64,000 nucleotides of DNA, taken from assembly GCA_963747735.1 (NCBI GenBank), contig CAVVGE010000007.1, positions 558,001 through 622,000 on the forward strand, in the 5' to 3' direction. Source of the stretch: AP-15 sp963747735 (GTDB taxonomy: Bacteria > Pseudomonadota > Alphaproteobacteria > ATCC43930 > CGMCC-115725). Of this stretch, positions 33,341 to 41,010 are shown piece by piece (positions within the stretch are counted from its first letter, which is position 1; every line of letters starts with the position of its first letter). The notes beneath the pieces were generated by a model. It was not told the origin of the DNA. It saw only the letters and a program-made list of their open reading frames with translations, and made no database searches. The position numbers and the translations under genes were made by a program.

Positions 33341-34276
33341 CTATACCTCGGTCTTGGCGCCGGTGCGCTCGGTGATCAGCCGGTAGTGCTCGATGCGGCG
33401 GTGCTTTTCGAAGTTGAAGATCGTGCGGCGGATATAGTCGCCGAGGTCGAGGTCGAGCGTCGCCGCGACAATCTCGTCGTCCTCGCTCAAGGCGCGCGCG
33501 GCGATCTCGCCGGTGGGTGCGACGATGACCGAGCCGCCGATCATCCCGAACCCGTCCTCCTTGCCGGCCTTGGCCGCAGCGAGCACCCAGGCGGCATTCT
33601 GGTAGGCATTCGCCTGCAAGCTCAACAAATGGTGGAACATGCGCAAATGCAGCGGCTCGGCATGGTGGATGTTATCGGTCGGCGTGTTGTAGCCGAGCGC
33701 CACGATTTCGGCGCCTTGCAATGCCATGACGCGGAACGTCTCGGGCCAGCGCCGGTCGTTGCAGATGCACATGCCGACGACGGCGTCAAAGGCGCGCCAC
33801 ACCTTGAAGCCCTCGTTGCCGACATCGAAATAGCGCTTTTCGAGGTGCTGGAAAGGTGCGTGCGGCAGGTGCTCGGAATGCCCAGGCAAATGGATCTTGC
33901 GGTAACGGCCGAGGATATGGCCGTCGGGGCCGACCAGGAGCGCGGTGTTGTAACGCCGGGCTTCGCCCTTTTCCTGGGTCAACTCGGCATAGCCCAAATA
34001 AAACCCGACCTCCAGCTCGCGCGCCAAATCGAATAGCGGGCGGGTCTCGGCATTCGGCATCTCGCGCTCGAAAAAGCGGTCGATCTCGGCCTGCTCGGTC
34101 ATCCACCAGCGCGGAAAGAACGTCGTCAGCGCCAATTCGGGAAAGACGACAAGCCTCGCCCCCCTTCCATGCGCCTCGCGCAGCAGCGCAACGAGGCGTC
34201 GAACCACCGCGGCGCGGCTGTCGGCGAGGTGAACGGGGCCGAGCTGGGCGACGGCTACCGGCAATCTGCGGGCCAT
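33341..34276 (-). CDS. Nitrilase-superfamily amidase, N-carbamoyl-D-amino acid hydrolase type
   Basis: A 311-residue C-N hydrolase with the Glu-Lys-Cys triad: Glu in VVFPELALTTFFPRW (near residue 46), Lys in GRYRKIHLPGHSEH (near 128) and Cys in VVGMCICNDRRWPETFRVMA (near 172). The FFPRWW and CICNDRRWPE sequences are those of D-carbamoylases, which hydrolyse N-carbamoyl-D-amino acids to the amino acid, ammonia and CO2. The ATG at 34276 has AGGAG upstream; the frame extends 20 codons further without conservation. No hydantoinase gene is adjacent, but a D-amino acid dehydrogenase-like gene and a racemase-like gene are within a few kb. Confidence 0.87.
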   Translation of the reverse strand: MARRLPVAVAQLGPVHLADSRAAVVRRLVALLREAHGRGARLVVFPELALTTFFPRWWMTEQAEIDRFFEREMPNAETRPLFDLARELEVGFYLGYAELTQEKGEARRYNTALLVGPDGHILGRYRKIHLPGHSEHLPHAPFQHLEKRYFDVGNEGFKVWRAFDAVVGMCICNDRRWPETFRVMALQGAEIVALGYNTPTDNIHHAEPLHLRMFHHLLSLQANAYQNAAWVLAAAKAGKEDGFGMIGGSVIVAPTGEIAARALSEDDEIVAATLDLDLGDYIRRTIFNFEKHRRIEHYRLITERTGAKTEV

Positions 34277-34429
34277 GCGATTTCTCCTTGTCGCCGATCC
34301 GCAGGATACTGTGGCTCGCCCTCGCACGGGGCTCACATTTCACAGGGGCTTGCAAATCGCCCCGATCGGACGACATCGGCCCACGCCGGCGGCACCCTAT
34401 CTCCCTTCGGGAAAAAGTATTTCTATCCC

Positions 34430-34551
34430 GTCATTCCGGGGCGGGCACAGCCCGAGCCCGGAACCTATGAACACCGGCGCGCACCGTAATATTGGCGAGC
34501 CTCGTGTGCATGGGTTCCGGACCCGGCCCTTTCGGGCCGTCCCGGAATGAC
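34430..34551. repeat. REP-type palindrome (GTCATTCCGGGG ... CCCGGAATGAC)
   Basis: GTCATTCCGGGGCGGGC at 34430 pairs with GGCCGTCCCGGAATGAC ending at 34551; inside, GAGCCCGGAACC pairs with GGGTTCCGGACCC. The 'GTCATTCCGGG...CCCGGAATGAC' form is a widespread extragenic palindrome of proteobacteria (from memory). Confidence 0.85.
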
Positions 34552-34599
34552 AGTGGAGCCAGTGGTACAAACCAGACAGATAGTTCCTACATCTTCTGC

Positions 34600-34684
34600 T
34601 CGTCTCCCCCGCGAAAGCGGAGGTCCAGGGCTACACGCGCGGCACATCTTGCCTCTGGGTGCCCGCTTTCGCGGGCAAGACGAG
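34600..34684. repeat. Palindromic repeat (CGTCTCCCCCGCGAAAGCGG ... CCGCTTTCGCGGGCAAGACG)
   Basis: The arms TCGTCTCCCCCGCGAAAGCG at 34600 and CCGCTTTCGCGGGCAAGACG ending at 34683 are largely complementary and enclose about 45 bp. It is a second, different extragenic palindrome directly after the one at 34430. 'CCCGCTTTCGCGGG' elements are common interspersed repeats. Confidence 0.8.
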
Positions 34685-34819
34685 AGTAGAGCGGTGTCAA
34701 ATGTCGGATTGGCACCACTAGGCGGACTGCCCGTCGCAGCCCGTTGTGCGCCGATTGCACGCAGTGACGCCGGCGCTTAGGCTCGTTCCTCGACCCGCCG
34801 ACACAAGGGAGCGCCGCCG

Positions 34820-35731
34820 ATGTCCGTGCCGTTGCCTGCGATCAGCCTGGTTGCCGTGCCGGGTCGGCGGCGGCGGACGTTGGAGATCGCGCGCGAGGTC
34901 GAGCGGCGCGGCTTTGCCGGCATCTATATGCCGAGCCGATACGCCAACATGGCGCAATGCGCCGGGCTCGCCTTGGCCACCGAGCAGATCCGGTTCGGCA
35001 CTGCGATCGCGCCGATCTATTCCGAGACGACCGAGGAATTCGCCGCCAACGCCGCCTATATTCACGAGGTTTCGGGCGGGCGGTTCCGGTTTGGCATCGG
35101 CGTCGCGCACGGTCCGATGCACCAGCGCCTCGGCATCACGCCGGGAAAGCCGCTCGCCGACACCCGCGCTTTTGTCGAGAAGCTGCGCTCCTCCGACGGG
35201 ATCGGCGCGCTGCCGCCGATCGTGCTCGCCGCGTTGCGCAAGCGCATGGTGGCGCTCGCTGGCGAGATCGCCGAGGGCGTCTTGTTTGCCAATGCCAGCC
35301 GGTCGCACCTCGCGCGTTCGCTCGCAGCACTCCCCGAGGCCAAGCGCGCCGACCCCGATTTTATGATCGGCAACATGCTGCCCGTCTGCATCGCCGACGA
35401 CGCAGCGGCGGCGTTGGCGCTGCACCGCCGGCACCTGGTGCGCTATGCGCTGCTGCCGAACTACCGCAACTATTGGAAGGAAGCCGGCTACGGCGAGGAG
35501 ATGGCGGCGGTCGAAACCGCGCTCGCCGCGGGTCGCGAAGACGACGTGCCGGATTGCCTGACCGACCGCTGGATCGCCGACAACACACTCTACGGGTCGG
35601 CGACAAAGGTGAAGGACGGGCTCGCCGCCTGGCACGATGCCGGGCTCAACACGCCGGTGCTCGTTCCGAGCTCGGTCAATGGCGGCCAGCTCACCGCGCT
35701 CGACGAGCTGTTCGCTGCCTTTGCCGCCTGA
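34820..35731 (+). CDS. LLM-class flavin-dependent oxidoreductase
   Basis: A 303-residue luciferase-like monooxygenase or F420/FMN reductase. After a GGGAG site the protein starts MSVPLPAISLVAVPGRRRRT. Family elements are FAGIYMPSRYANM, AGLALATEQIRFGTAIAPIY (strand with the G-T-A-I-x-P-x-x flavin phosphate turn), SGGRFRFGIGVAHGPMHQRL and PIVLAALRKRMVALAGEIAEGVLFANAS. It is followed after 13 bp by the FAD-dependent dehydrogenase-like gene on the same strand, probably one operon. Cofactor choice (FMN or F420) and substrate cannot be read. Confidence 0.86.
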   Translation: MSVPLPAISLVAVPGRRRRTLEIAREVERRGFAGIYMPSRYANMAQCAGLALATEQIRFGTAIAPIYSETTEEFAANAAYIHEVSGGRFRFGIGVAHGPMHQRLGITPGKPLADTRAFVEKLRSSDGIGALPPIVLAALRKRMVALAGEIAEGVLFANASRSHLARSLAALPEAKRADPDFMIGNMLPVCIADDAAAALALHRRHLVRYALLPNYRNYWKEAGYGEEMAAVETALAAGREDDVPDCLTDRWIADNTLYGSATKVKDGLAAWHDAGLNTPVLVPSSVNGGQLTALDELFAAFAA

Positions 35732-35744
35732 GGGCGGGCCGGCC

Positions 35745-36998
35745 GTGCCGCGACGGGTCGGGGTGATCGGCGCCGGCATGGTCGGCGTGTGCGTGGCGAG
35801 CTGGTTGCAGCGCGACGGGCACGACGTGTTTATCGTCGAGGCGGGCGAGCCCGGCCACGGCGCCTCCTTTGGCAATGCCGGCGCGCTCAACGCCTCGTCG
35901 GTCACGCCGGTGTCGATGCCGGGGGTAATGTGGAAGGTGCCGGGCTGGCTCTTCGACCCGCTCGGGCCGTTGTCCTTGCGCTGGTCGTATTTGCCGGCCG
36001 CGGCGCCGTGGCTGTGGCGCTTTCTCCGCGCCGGCACGCCAGAGAAGGTGCACGCCCAGGCGCGCGCGTTGCGCCCGCTGGTCGGCGCCACCCTCGAAGC
36101 GCTGACGCCGCTCGTCCGCGACGCCGGCGCCGAGGATTTGGTGCACCGCCTCGGCCACCTTTATGTCTACCGCTCGCCGGAGGGACCGCAGAAGGAGCGC
36201 CTCGCCTGGGAATTGCGGCGCGAGAACGGGGTCGAGATCGACGAATTCGACGCCGATGAATTGCGCCAGCTCGAACCGGCGCTGTCGCGCGACTATGTGC
36301 GCGGCATCCTGGTGCGCGAAAACGGCCACACCTCAAACCCGCTCGGCCTGGTGCAGCGGCTCCTCGACCATGTGCTGCGCTCGGGCGGGCGGCTGGAACG
36401 GGCGCAAGCATTGGGGTTCCGCCTCGACGGCCGGCGGCTCGCCGCGATCCGCACCAGCGAGGGCGAGCTTTCGGCCGACGCTGCCGTGGTGTGCGCCGGC
36501 GCCTGGTCGAAGCCGCTCGCCGCCTCGCTCGGCGACCGGGTCCCGCTCGAAACCGAACGCGGCTATCATCTGATGATCCGCGACCCGGAAGTCATGCCGC
36601 GCATCCCGACCGCCGATGCCGACGGCAAGTTCGTCGCGACCCCGATGGATACCGGCTTGCGGTTTGCCGGCACGGTCGAATTGGCCGGGCTCAAAGCACC
36701 GCCCGACTGGCGCCGCGCCCGCATTCTGTTGGAGCAGGGCCGCCGGATGCTGCCCGGCCTCGCCGCCGAATATCCCGAGGAGCGCATCTCGGTGTGGATG
36801 GGCCACCGCCCGAGCCTCCCCGACTCGCTGCCGGTGCTGGGTCCCTCGCGCGCCACGCCCGATGTGATCTACGCCTTTGGCCACGGCCATGTCGGCATGA
36901 CCGCCGCACCGATGACCGGCCGCCTCGTCGCCGACCTCGTCACAGGCCGGCCGCCGACAATCGACATCGCCCCCTTCTCCCCCGCCCGCTTTGGGTAA
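35745..36998 (+). CDS. FAD-dependent oxidoreductase, D-amino acid dehydrogenase (DadA) type
   Basis: A 417-residue flavoprotein of the DAO family. The GTG at 35745 directly precedes the dinucleotide-binding motif VGVIGAGMVGVCVASWLQRD (G-x-G-x-x-G). GASFGNAGALNASSVTPVSM follows, the DadA-typical loop after strand 2, then WLWRFLRAGTP, VVCAGAWSKPL, VPLETERGYHLM and the second FAD contact WMGHRPSLPDSLPVLGPSRA, then FGHGHVGMT. Such enzymes deaminate D-amino acids at the membrane and pass electrons to quinone. Together with the D-carbamoylase-like and racemase-like genes nearby, it hints at D-amino acid use. Length is normal for DadA (about 430). Confidence 0.88.
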   Translation: MPRRVGVIGAGMVGVCVASWLQRDGHDVFIVEAGEPGHGASFGNAGALNASSVTPVSMPGVMWKVPGWLFDPLGPLSLRWSYLPAAAPWLWRFLRAGTPEKVHAQARALRPLVGATLEALTPLVRDAGAEDLVHRLGHLYVYRSPEGPQKERLAWELRRENGVEIDEFDADELRQLEPALSRDYVRGILVRENGHTSNPLGLVQRLLDHVLRSGGRLERAQALGFRLDGRRLAAIRTSEGELSADAAVVCAGAWSKPLAASLGDRVPLETERGYHLMIRDPEVMPRIPTADADGKFVATPMDTGLRFAGTVELAGLKAPPDWRRARILLEQGRRMLPGLAAEYPEERISVWMGHRPSLPDSLPVLGPSRATPDVIYAFGHGHVGMTAAPMTGRLVADLVTGRPPTIDIAPFSPARFG

Positions 36999-37095
36999 GA
37001 GCGGCGAACGCGTCCCTTGGAGCACGATCCGATCAGGTAGAGCCCCCTCACCCAGCTTCGGGTAAGGCTCGGCGATGCCTCGCCAACCCTTCGCA

Positions 37096-37135
37096 ACCCT
37101 CTCCCCCAATTGGGGGAGAGGGAAGGGTGAGGGGG
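37096..37135. repeat. Short palindromic intergenic repeat (CCTCTCCCCCAATTGGGGGAGAGG)
   Basis: ACCCTCTCCCCC-AATT-GGGGGAGAGGG is a perfect palindrome in the gap between two convergent genes, with CCCCCTCACCC and GGGTGAGGGGG flanking it as a further arm. A relative stands at 49942-50062. It could double as a bidirectional terminator, but lacks T-tracts. Confidence 0.75.
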
Positions 37136-37170
37136 CTGACGGGCTGATGCCGACCTGAACGGATCGCGCT

Positions 37171-37653
37171 TTAGTACGGGCGGCCGTCGCGTCGGACGAA
37201 GTGGCGGGTGCCGTCGGGGGCCAGGGCGCGGCCGATGTCCTCGTCGGGGTAGATTACGGTGTCGCCCGGATGGCGGTCGCCGATTTCGAGATAGACGACG
37301 TCCCGTGTACTGCGGTTTAGGAGATGGTGCCCGTCGCCCGACCCGGCTTTGAAGCCGGCGCACATGCCGGGGCGCAGCGCCGTCTCGCCGGCGTCGGTCA
37401 CCAGCACCGGCTCGCCCTCGACGATGTAAATGAGCTCGTCCTCGCGCGAATGGGCATGGCGTAAGGCCGACATGCCGCCCGGCGGCAAGCGCGTCAAATT
37501 GACCCCGAAATTGGAGAGCCCGAAGAAATCGCCGAGCGGGTGGCGCACCCGCCCCGCGACCCGCGCGGCAAAAGGCTCGGGATAGCCGCGGCCGGGGCGG
37601 GCGACGGGCACCGAGCTCGCTTCGATCGCCGCCGGCTTTGTCTCGTCCGCCAT
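37171..37653 (-). CDS. Cupin-domain protein
   Basis: A 160-residue single-cupin protein. After MADETKPAAIEASSVPVARP come the two cupin motifs: HAHSREDELIYIVEGEPVLV (motif 1, with metal-type His, Glu) and GHHLLNRSTRDVVYLEIGDR (motif 2). FGVNLTRLPPGGMSALRHAH is the usual lead-in. Similar proteins annotated as auxin-binding-like cupins bind a metal and act as isomerases or dioxygenases. The start at ATG 37653 is chosen by similarity; an upstream extension is not conserved. It lies just downstream of three DsrE-family genes on the same strand and is probably co-transcribed with them. Confidence 0.82.
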   Translation of the reverse strand: MADETKPAAIEASSVPVARPGRGYPEPFAARVAGRVRHPLGDFFGLSNFGVNLTRLPPGGMSALRHAHSREDELIYIVEGEPVLVTDAGETALRPGMCAGFKAGSGDGHHLLNRSTRDVVYLEIGDRHPGDTVIYPDEDIGRALAPDGTRHFVRRDGRPY

Positions 37654-37687
37654 CGCTGTTTCCCCCTCCGCCAGATGATCGGGGCGG

Positions 37688-38068
37688 CTACCAGTACCAG
37701 ACGCGGTCGTGACGGCCGACGAGATCGGCGACGGCGCCACGCGCGACCGGCTTGGCGGCGCCGATCAGCTCGCCGCGCTCGATGCCGCGCTCGGCCAAAT
37801 CCTCGCTGACATAAAAGATCTCGACACCTTTGCCGGCGAGCCCTTCGAGGTCCTCGGCGACCTGCGGCGGCTGGGTCTGCCGCCAATCGCCAAAAGCGAG
37901 CCCGGCGGCGTTCTGGCCCTTGACCAGATAATTGACGGTGTTGCCGCGCAGCAGCAGGGCAATTTCCGCACCGGCCCCTTTCATCGCGCCGTGCAGCCAT
38001 ACGATCGTGTCGTCCTGCTCCTCGATCGTCGCGCGATAGGCGCTTTCGATAATGCTCAAGGTCTTCAT
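37688..38068 (-). CDS. DsrE/DsrF-like family protein (1 of 3)
   Basis: A 126-residue small alpha/beta protein. It starts MKTLSIIESAYRATIEEQDD and has TIVWLHGAMKGAGAEIALLL, then VEIFYVSEDLAERGI, with the spacing of DsrE-like sulfur-relay proteins, but no cysteine at all, so it cannot carry a persulfide itself. It may be a structural subunit of a complex with the two cysteine-bearing neighbours. The gene is separated by 11 bp from the next DsrE gene, forming one operon with the cupin gene. Confidence 0.72.
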   Translation of the reverse strand: MKTLSIIESAYRATIEEQDDTIVWLHGAMKGAGAEIALLLRGNTVNYLVKGQNAAGLAFGDWRQTQPPQVAEDLEGLAGKGVEIFYVSEDLAERGIERGELIGAAKPVARGAVADLVGRHDRVWYW

Positions 38069-38079
38069 GGCTCTCTTCC

Positions 38080-38493
38080 TCAGCGCGTCGCGATGACCAG
38101 CGTGTTGTCGGACTCCTCGGCCATTTTCCAGAAATCGGCCGGGGCGCCGCGGCGCACGCCGGGGACCGCGTCGTTGGCACCGCGCTCATCGACGCAGAGC
38201 CCGCAATTGACCCAGTCGATCTTGCCGCCGTGGCCGGCCGCCTCCCGGATCAGCGCCGCGACCGCGTCCTTGGGCAGAAAGTGGTTTTCTTCCTCGACCG
38301 AGCGGCCGTGCACCGCGTTCGGATGCGCCTTCTGCGCGAGAAAGGGCTGCAGCACCGCGCCCTCGTAAGCGAAGACGTTGATGTTCCAGCCGCGCTTGGC
38401 GGCGAGGTCCAAAAGCCGCAATGCCGTTGTCGAGCGCGCGCTTTCGTAGGGTGCGTCCATGATCGCGATGGTGATGGTCTTTTTGTCCGCCAT
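38080..38493 (-). CDS. DsrE family protein (2 of 3)
   Basis: A 137-residue protein starting MADKKTITIAIMDAPYESAR with AGGAGAA just upstream. The Rossmann-like fold is suggested by the first strand, TTALRLLDLAAKRGWNINVF, then YEGAVLQPFLAQK, and the C-terminal part WVNCGLCVDERGANDAVPGV, where the C-G-L-C pair is the probable persulfide-carrying site of DsrE-type proteins. It is the middle gene of three DsrE-family genes. A sulfur-transfer or thiol-peroxide role is inference from the family. Confidence 0.8.
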   Translation of the reverse strand: MADKKTITIAIMDAPYESARSTTALRLLDLAAKRGWNINVFAYEGAVLQPFLAQKAHPNAVHGRSVEEENHFLPKDAVAALIREAAGHGGKIDWVNCGLCVDERGANDAVPGVRRGAPADFWKMAEESDNTLVIATR

Positions 38494-38504
38494 GTTCTTC
38501 TCCT

Positions 38505-38831
38505 TTAGTGCCAAATGACTTTGGCGCCGTCGGCGAGGGCGTCGAGCACAACGTCGAGGGGTGCGGCCGAAACCCCGCTCGCCAGGCGCTTTTCGTCGAT
38601 GCCGCGCTCGCGCAGCGAGAACGCATCGGCAAGCACCTTGACGCCGGCCCCGGCGAGGCTCGAAAGATCGCTCGATTTGGCACCCGCCCGCGCCGGCAAG
38701 ACGCCGTTTTGCACCAGAAACAAGGTCACCTCGTTGTTGGCGGCGGCGAGCTGCCGCGCCAGGCCCTGGCAAAAATTCGTGTCGTTCGAATCAAACGGGT
38801 CGCGCGATTCGATCAGGCAGTATTTCGGCAT
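38505..38831 (-). CDS. DsrE family protein (3 of 3)
   Basis: A 108-residue protein, the first gene of this operon. It starts MPKYCLIESRDPFDSNDTNF, then CQGLARQLAAANNEVTLFLV and QNGVLPARAG, and ends with VLDALADGAKVIWH, typical of DsrE-like proteins. Cysteines occur at positions 5 and 21; the latter lies where sulfurtransferases of this group often have a functional thiol. Divergent from the racemase-like gene; 11 bp before the second DsrE gene. Confidence 0.78.
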   Translation of the reverse strand: MPKYCLIESRDPFDSNDTNFCQGLARQLAAANNEVTLFLVQNGVLPARAGAKSSDLSSLAGAGVKVLADAFSLRERGIDEKRLASGVSAAPLDVVLDALADGAKVIWH

Positions 38832-38948
38832 AACCACTCCCTCGGCGTGTCGTGTCGCTTCGCTTCCCCGCGTCGGCCGGACCGGCTGTTGTCGCAGATC
38901 CGTCGGGCGGGCTAATCTAGCGCGCCAGCGCCGCGATGGGAATTGCCG

Positions 38949-39716
38949 ATGAGAGAGATAGAGCCGCGCATCGCCTGGGGTGGGAAGCCGGTCTATGGCG
39001 CGCGGCTCGGGATACTGATGCTGAAAGCCCGGTTTCCGCGGATACCGGGCGATATGGGGAACGCCGCGACCTGGCCCTTCCCGGTGCTTTACAAGGTGGT
39101 GCCCGGCGCCTCGCCGCAGCGGGTCGTGCGCGAGCGGGCGGCGGGTCTGCTCGACCGGTTTCTCGCCGCAGCGGGCGAGCTCGTCCGCCTCGGCGCCGAC
39201 GGCATTACCACCAATTGCGGCTTCCTGTCGCTGTTTCAGCGCGAGATCGCCGCCCATGCGGGGGTGCCGGTCGCGACCTCGAGCCTGATGCAGATCCCGT
39301 TGATCGAGCGCCTGCTGCCGCCCGGCAAGCGGGTCGGGGTGCTGACCGTCAGCGCCGAGAACCTGAGCTCCGAGCATCTGCACGCGGCCGGCGCCGACCC
39401 GGCCACACCGATTGCCGGCACCGACAATGGCCGCGAATTTACCCGCGTCATGCTCGGCAACGAGGCGCGGCTCGATGTCGCCGCGGCCGAGCGCGACATT
39501 CTCGATGCCGGCGACGCTCTCGTCGCTCTGCATCGCGATATCGGCGCGGTTGTGCTCGAATGCACCAACATGGCGCCTTATGCGCGCGCGCTGCGCGAGC
39601 GGCTCGGCCTGCCGGTCTTCGACATTTACGCCTTTATCAGCTGGTTCCATGCCGGGCTCCTGCCCCGCGATTTCGGCCCGCCCGGCAGTGCTCCGCGCGA
39701 GTGGCGCGAGCGATGA
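38949..39716 (+). CDS. Aspartate/glutamate racemase superfamily protein
   Basis: A 255-residue protein with the two-cysteine signature of cofactor-independent racemases: the first in GITTNCGFLSLFQREIA (near residue 90), the second in VLECTNMAPYARAL (near residue 200). VATSSLMQIPLIERLLPPGK and RVGVLTVSAENLS between them resemble hydantoin/Asp-Glu racemase and maleate isomerase relatives. The ATG at 38949 is preferred over the TTG at 38943. It overlaps the next gene by ATGA (39713-39716), so the two are translationally coupled. Substrate uncertain. Confidence 0.78.
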   Translation: MREIEPRIAWGGKPVYGARLGILMLKARFPRIPGDMGNAATWPFPVLYKVVPGASPQRVVRERAAGLLDRFLAAAGELVRLGADGITTNCGFLSLFQREIAAHAGVPVATSSLMQIPLIERLLPPGKRVGVLTVSAENLSSEHLHAAGADPATPIAGTDNGREFTRVMLGNEARLDVAAAERDILDAGDALVALHRDIGAVVLECTNMAPYARALRERLGLPVFDIYAFISWFHAGLLPRDFGPPGSAPREWRER

Positions 39717-40423
39717 GCGAGATCGCGGTCCGCTTCGCCACCGCCGAGGACGTGGCAACGATCCTGGCGCTGATCCGCGGCTTGGCGCAATACGAGCGCG
39801 CCCCCGAGGCGGTGGTCGCGACCGAGGACGATTTGCGCCGCTGGGGTTTTGGCGGCGAGCGCCATTTCGAGGCGATCCTTGCCTTTCTCGACGGCGAGGC
39901 TGTCGGCTTGGCGCTCTTTCACCCGCGGTTTTCGACCTGGCTCGGGCGGCCGGGGATGTATCTCGAAGACATTTACGTCACCGAGACAGCCCGCGGGCGA
40001 GGTGTGGGGCGGCGATTGATGGCGCGGCTCGCCGCGATCGCGCTCGAGCGCGGCTGGGGACGGCTCGACTTCCAGGTGCTCGACTGGAACCCGGCGCGCG
40101 GCTTCTACCGCCGGCTCGGCATGTCGCATCTCGGCGAGTGGCTGCGCTACGGCGCCGACGAAGCGCGCTGCGCCGCCTCGCCGCCGATGACAAAGCCGAG
40201 GGCTGAGCTACCGCAGCACCGAAACGCCGTAATCGGCAAACACTCGATCGACGGTCACTACCGTCAGCCCCTCGGCGAGCGCTTGTGCCATCATGATACG
40301 GTCCCACGGGTCGCGATGCGGACCCGGCAACCGACCCGCAGCCTCGGCGTGTTCGGCGCTGATCGGCAGCGGAGTGAGGAAAGCCCGCCGAATCAAAACC
40401 GCGATCGGAAAGGGCAGCGGTGA
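39713..40423 (+). CDS. GNAT family N-acetyltransferase, probably frameshifted near the 3' end
   Basis: Acetyl-CoA-dependent acetyltransferase. The GNAT fold is clear: MSEIAVRFATAEDVATILAL, then YLEDIYVTETARGRGVGRRL (motif A, with R-G-x-G-x-G) and WGRLDFQVLDWNPARGFYRR (the N-x-x-A-x-x-F-Y motif B). As read, the frame runs past the end of the domain through the opposite-strand VapC gene to 40423 (236 residues), with senseless sequence after residue 155. If CG at about 40163-40168 is removed, the frame gives GADEALRRLAADDKAEG and stops at 40206, just before the VapC stop, giving about 163 residues, normal for this spermine/spermidine-acetyltransferase-like group. I therefore think the true end is 40206. 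Confidence 0.78.
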   Translation: MSEIAVRFATAEDVATILALIRGLAQYERAPEAVVATEDDLRRWGFGGERHFEAILAFLDGEAVGLALFHPRFSTWLGRPGMYLEDIYVTETARGRGVGRRLMARLAAIALERGWGRLDFQVLDWNPARGFYRRLGMSHLGEWLRYGADEARCAASPPMTKPRAELPQHRNAVIGKHSIDGHYRQPLGERLCHHDTVPRVAMRTRQPTRSLGVFGADRQRSEESPPNQNRDRKGQR

Positions 40424-40588
40424 CAACAAGCGGCCGCGCTCTTGTTTGTAGGCGATCTCATATCCGGAACACGCGCTGGCGAATACCTGATTGTCCTCAT
40501 CGGCTATTGCCGCCCGGGCCGCCACTGACAGGCGCGCGTCATCGGTCAGCCACCAGATCAATGCGTGCGTATCGAGAAGCAGCCTCAC
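40208..40588 (-). CDS. vapC: VapC-type PIN-domain toxin
   Basis: A 126-residue ribonuclease toxin. The PIN acidic residues are Asp in MRLLLDTHALIWW (residue 6), Glu in ACSGYEIAYKQERG, Asp in HRDPWDRIMMAQAL and Asp in VVTVDRVFADYGV, at family spacing. HRDPWDRIMMAQALAEGLTVVT is the standard 3' half of this VapC subgroup. The start is GTG at 40588, overlapping the antitoxin stop by a GTGA-type junction. Intact; neutralised by the Phd-type partner upstream. Confidence 0.92.
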   Translation of the reverse strand: MRLLLDTHALIWWLTDDARLSVAARAAIADEDNQVFASACSGYEIAYKQERGRLLSPLPFPIAVLIRRAFLTPLPISAEHAEAAGRLPGPHRDPWDRIMMAQALAEGLTVVTVDRVFADYGVSVLR

Positions 40589-40866
40589 GATTTGCCCGGA
40601 TTTGTCAGCGAAATCCCGAATTCGTCGGTGAATTTGCCTTCGGCGGCATCGAGATCCTCGGGGTCCATCGGTTCGAGAAAGACGTCGCTCGGGACTATCC
40701 AGTCTCGCAAGATCCCTGGTGTGCGCCGGGGACGCGCGGCGACCGGAACCAGCCGGGCGAGCGGTTTGCCTGCCCGTGCAATCACGATCTCCTCACCCGC
40801 GAGCGCCCGGTCCAGCAGGGAGGAGAGCTTGGCTTTCGCTTCGGCGATGTTGATCTGCGTCGTCAT
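40585..40866 (-). CDS. Phd/YefM-type antitoxin
   Basis: A 93-residue DNA-binding antitoxin that also represses its own operon. It starts MTTQINIAEAKAKLSSLLDR and goes on ALAGEEIVIARAGKPLARLV, the standard Phd/YefM fold; the rest (RTPGILRDWIVPSDVFLEPM and onwards) is the flexible toxin-binding tail. First gene of a two-gene operon with VapC. A low-GC patch directly upstream (AATTGCTCAAAGCGTAGTAG, about 40880-40905) may contain its promoter/operator. Confidence 0.9.
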   Translation of the reverse strand: MTTQINIAEAKAKLSSLLDRALAGEEIVIARAGKPLARLVPVAARPRRTPGILRDWIVPSDVFLEPMDPEDLDAAEGKFTDEFGISLTNPGKS

Positions 40867-41010
40867 ATCACTCCGGCCCCATCGAATTGCTCAAAGCGTA
40901 GTAGGCACAGGCTTGATGGTCAAGTCAGTTTGACCATCTCTGAGGCTCGCTCGGTGCCGCTCCCGTCGCTAATGTCGCCATCCGCGTGCAACAATCGGGG
41001 AGTATCAGCA

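Larger units (their letters stand above)
34277..34819. other. Repeat-filled intergenic region
   Basis: About 540 bp between divergent genes, mostly occupied by two palindromic repeats described separately. The rest shows no coding potential I can support. The promoter of the LLM oxidoreductase gene must lie in the last 100 bp (34720-34819), but no consensus can be assigned. Confidence 0.45.
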
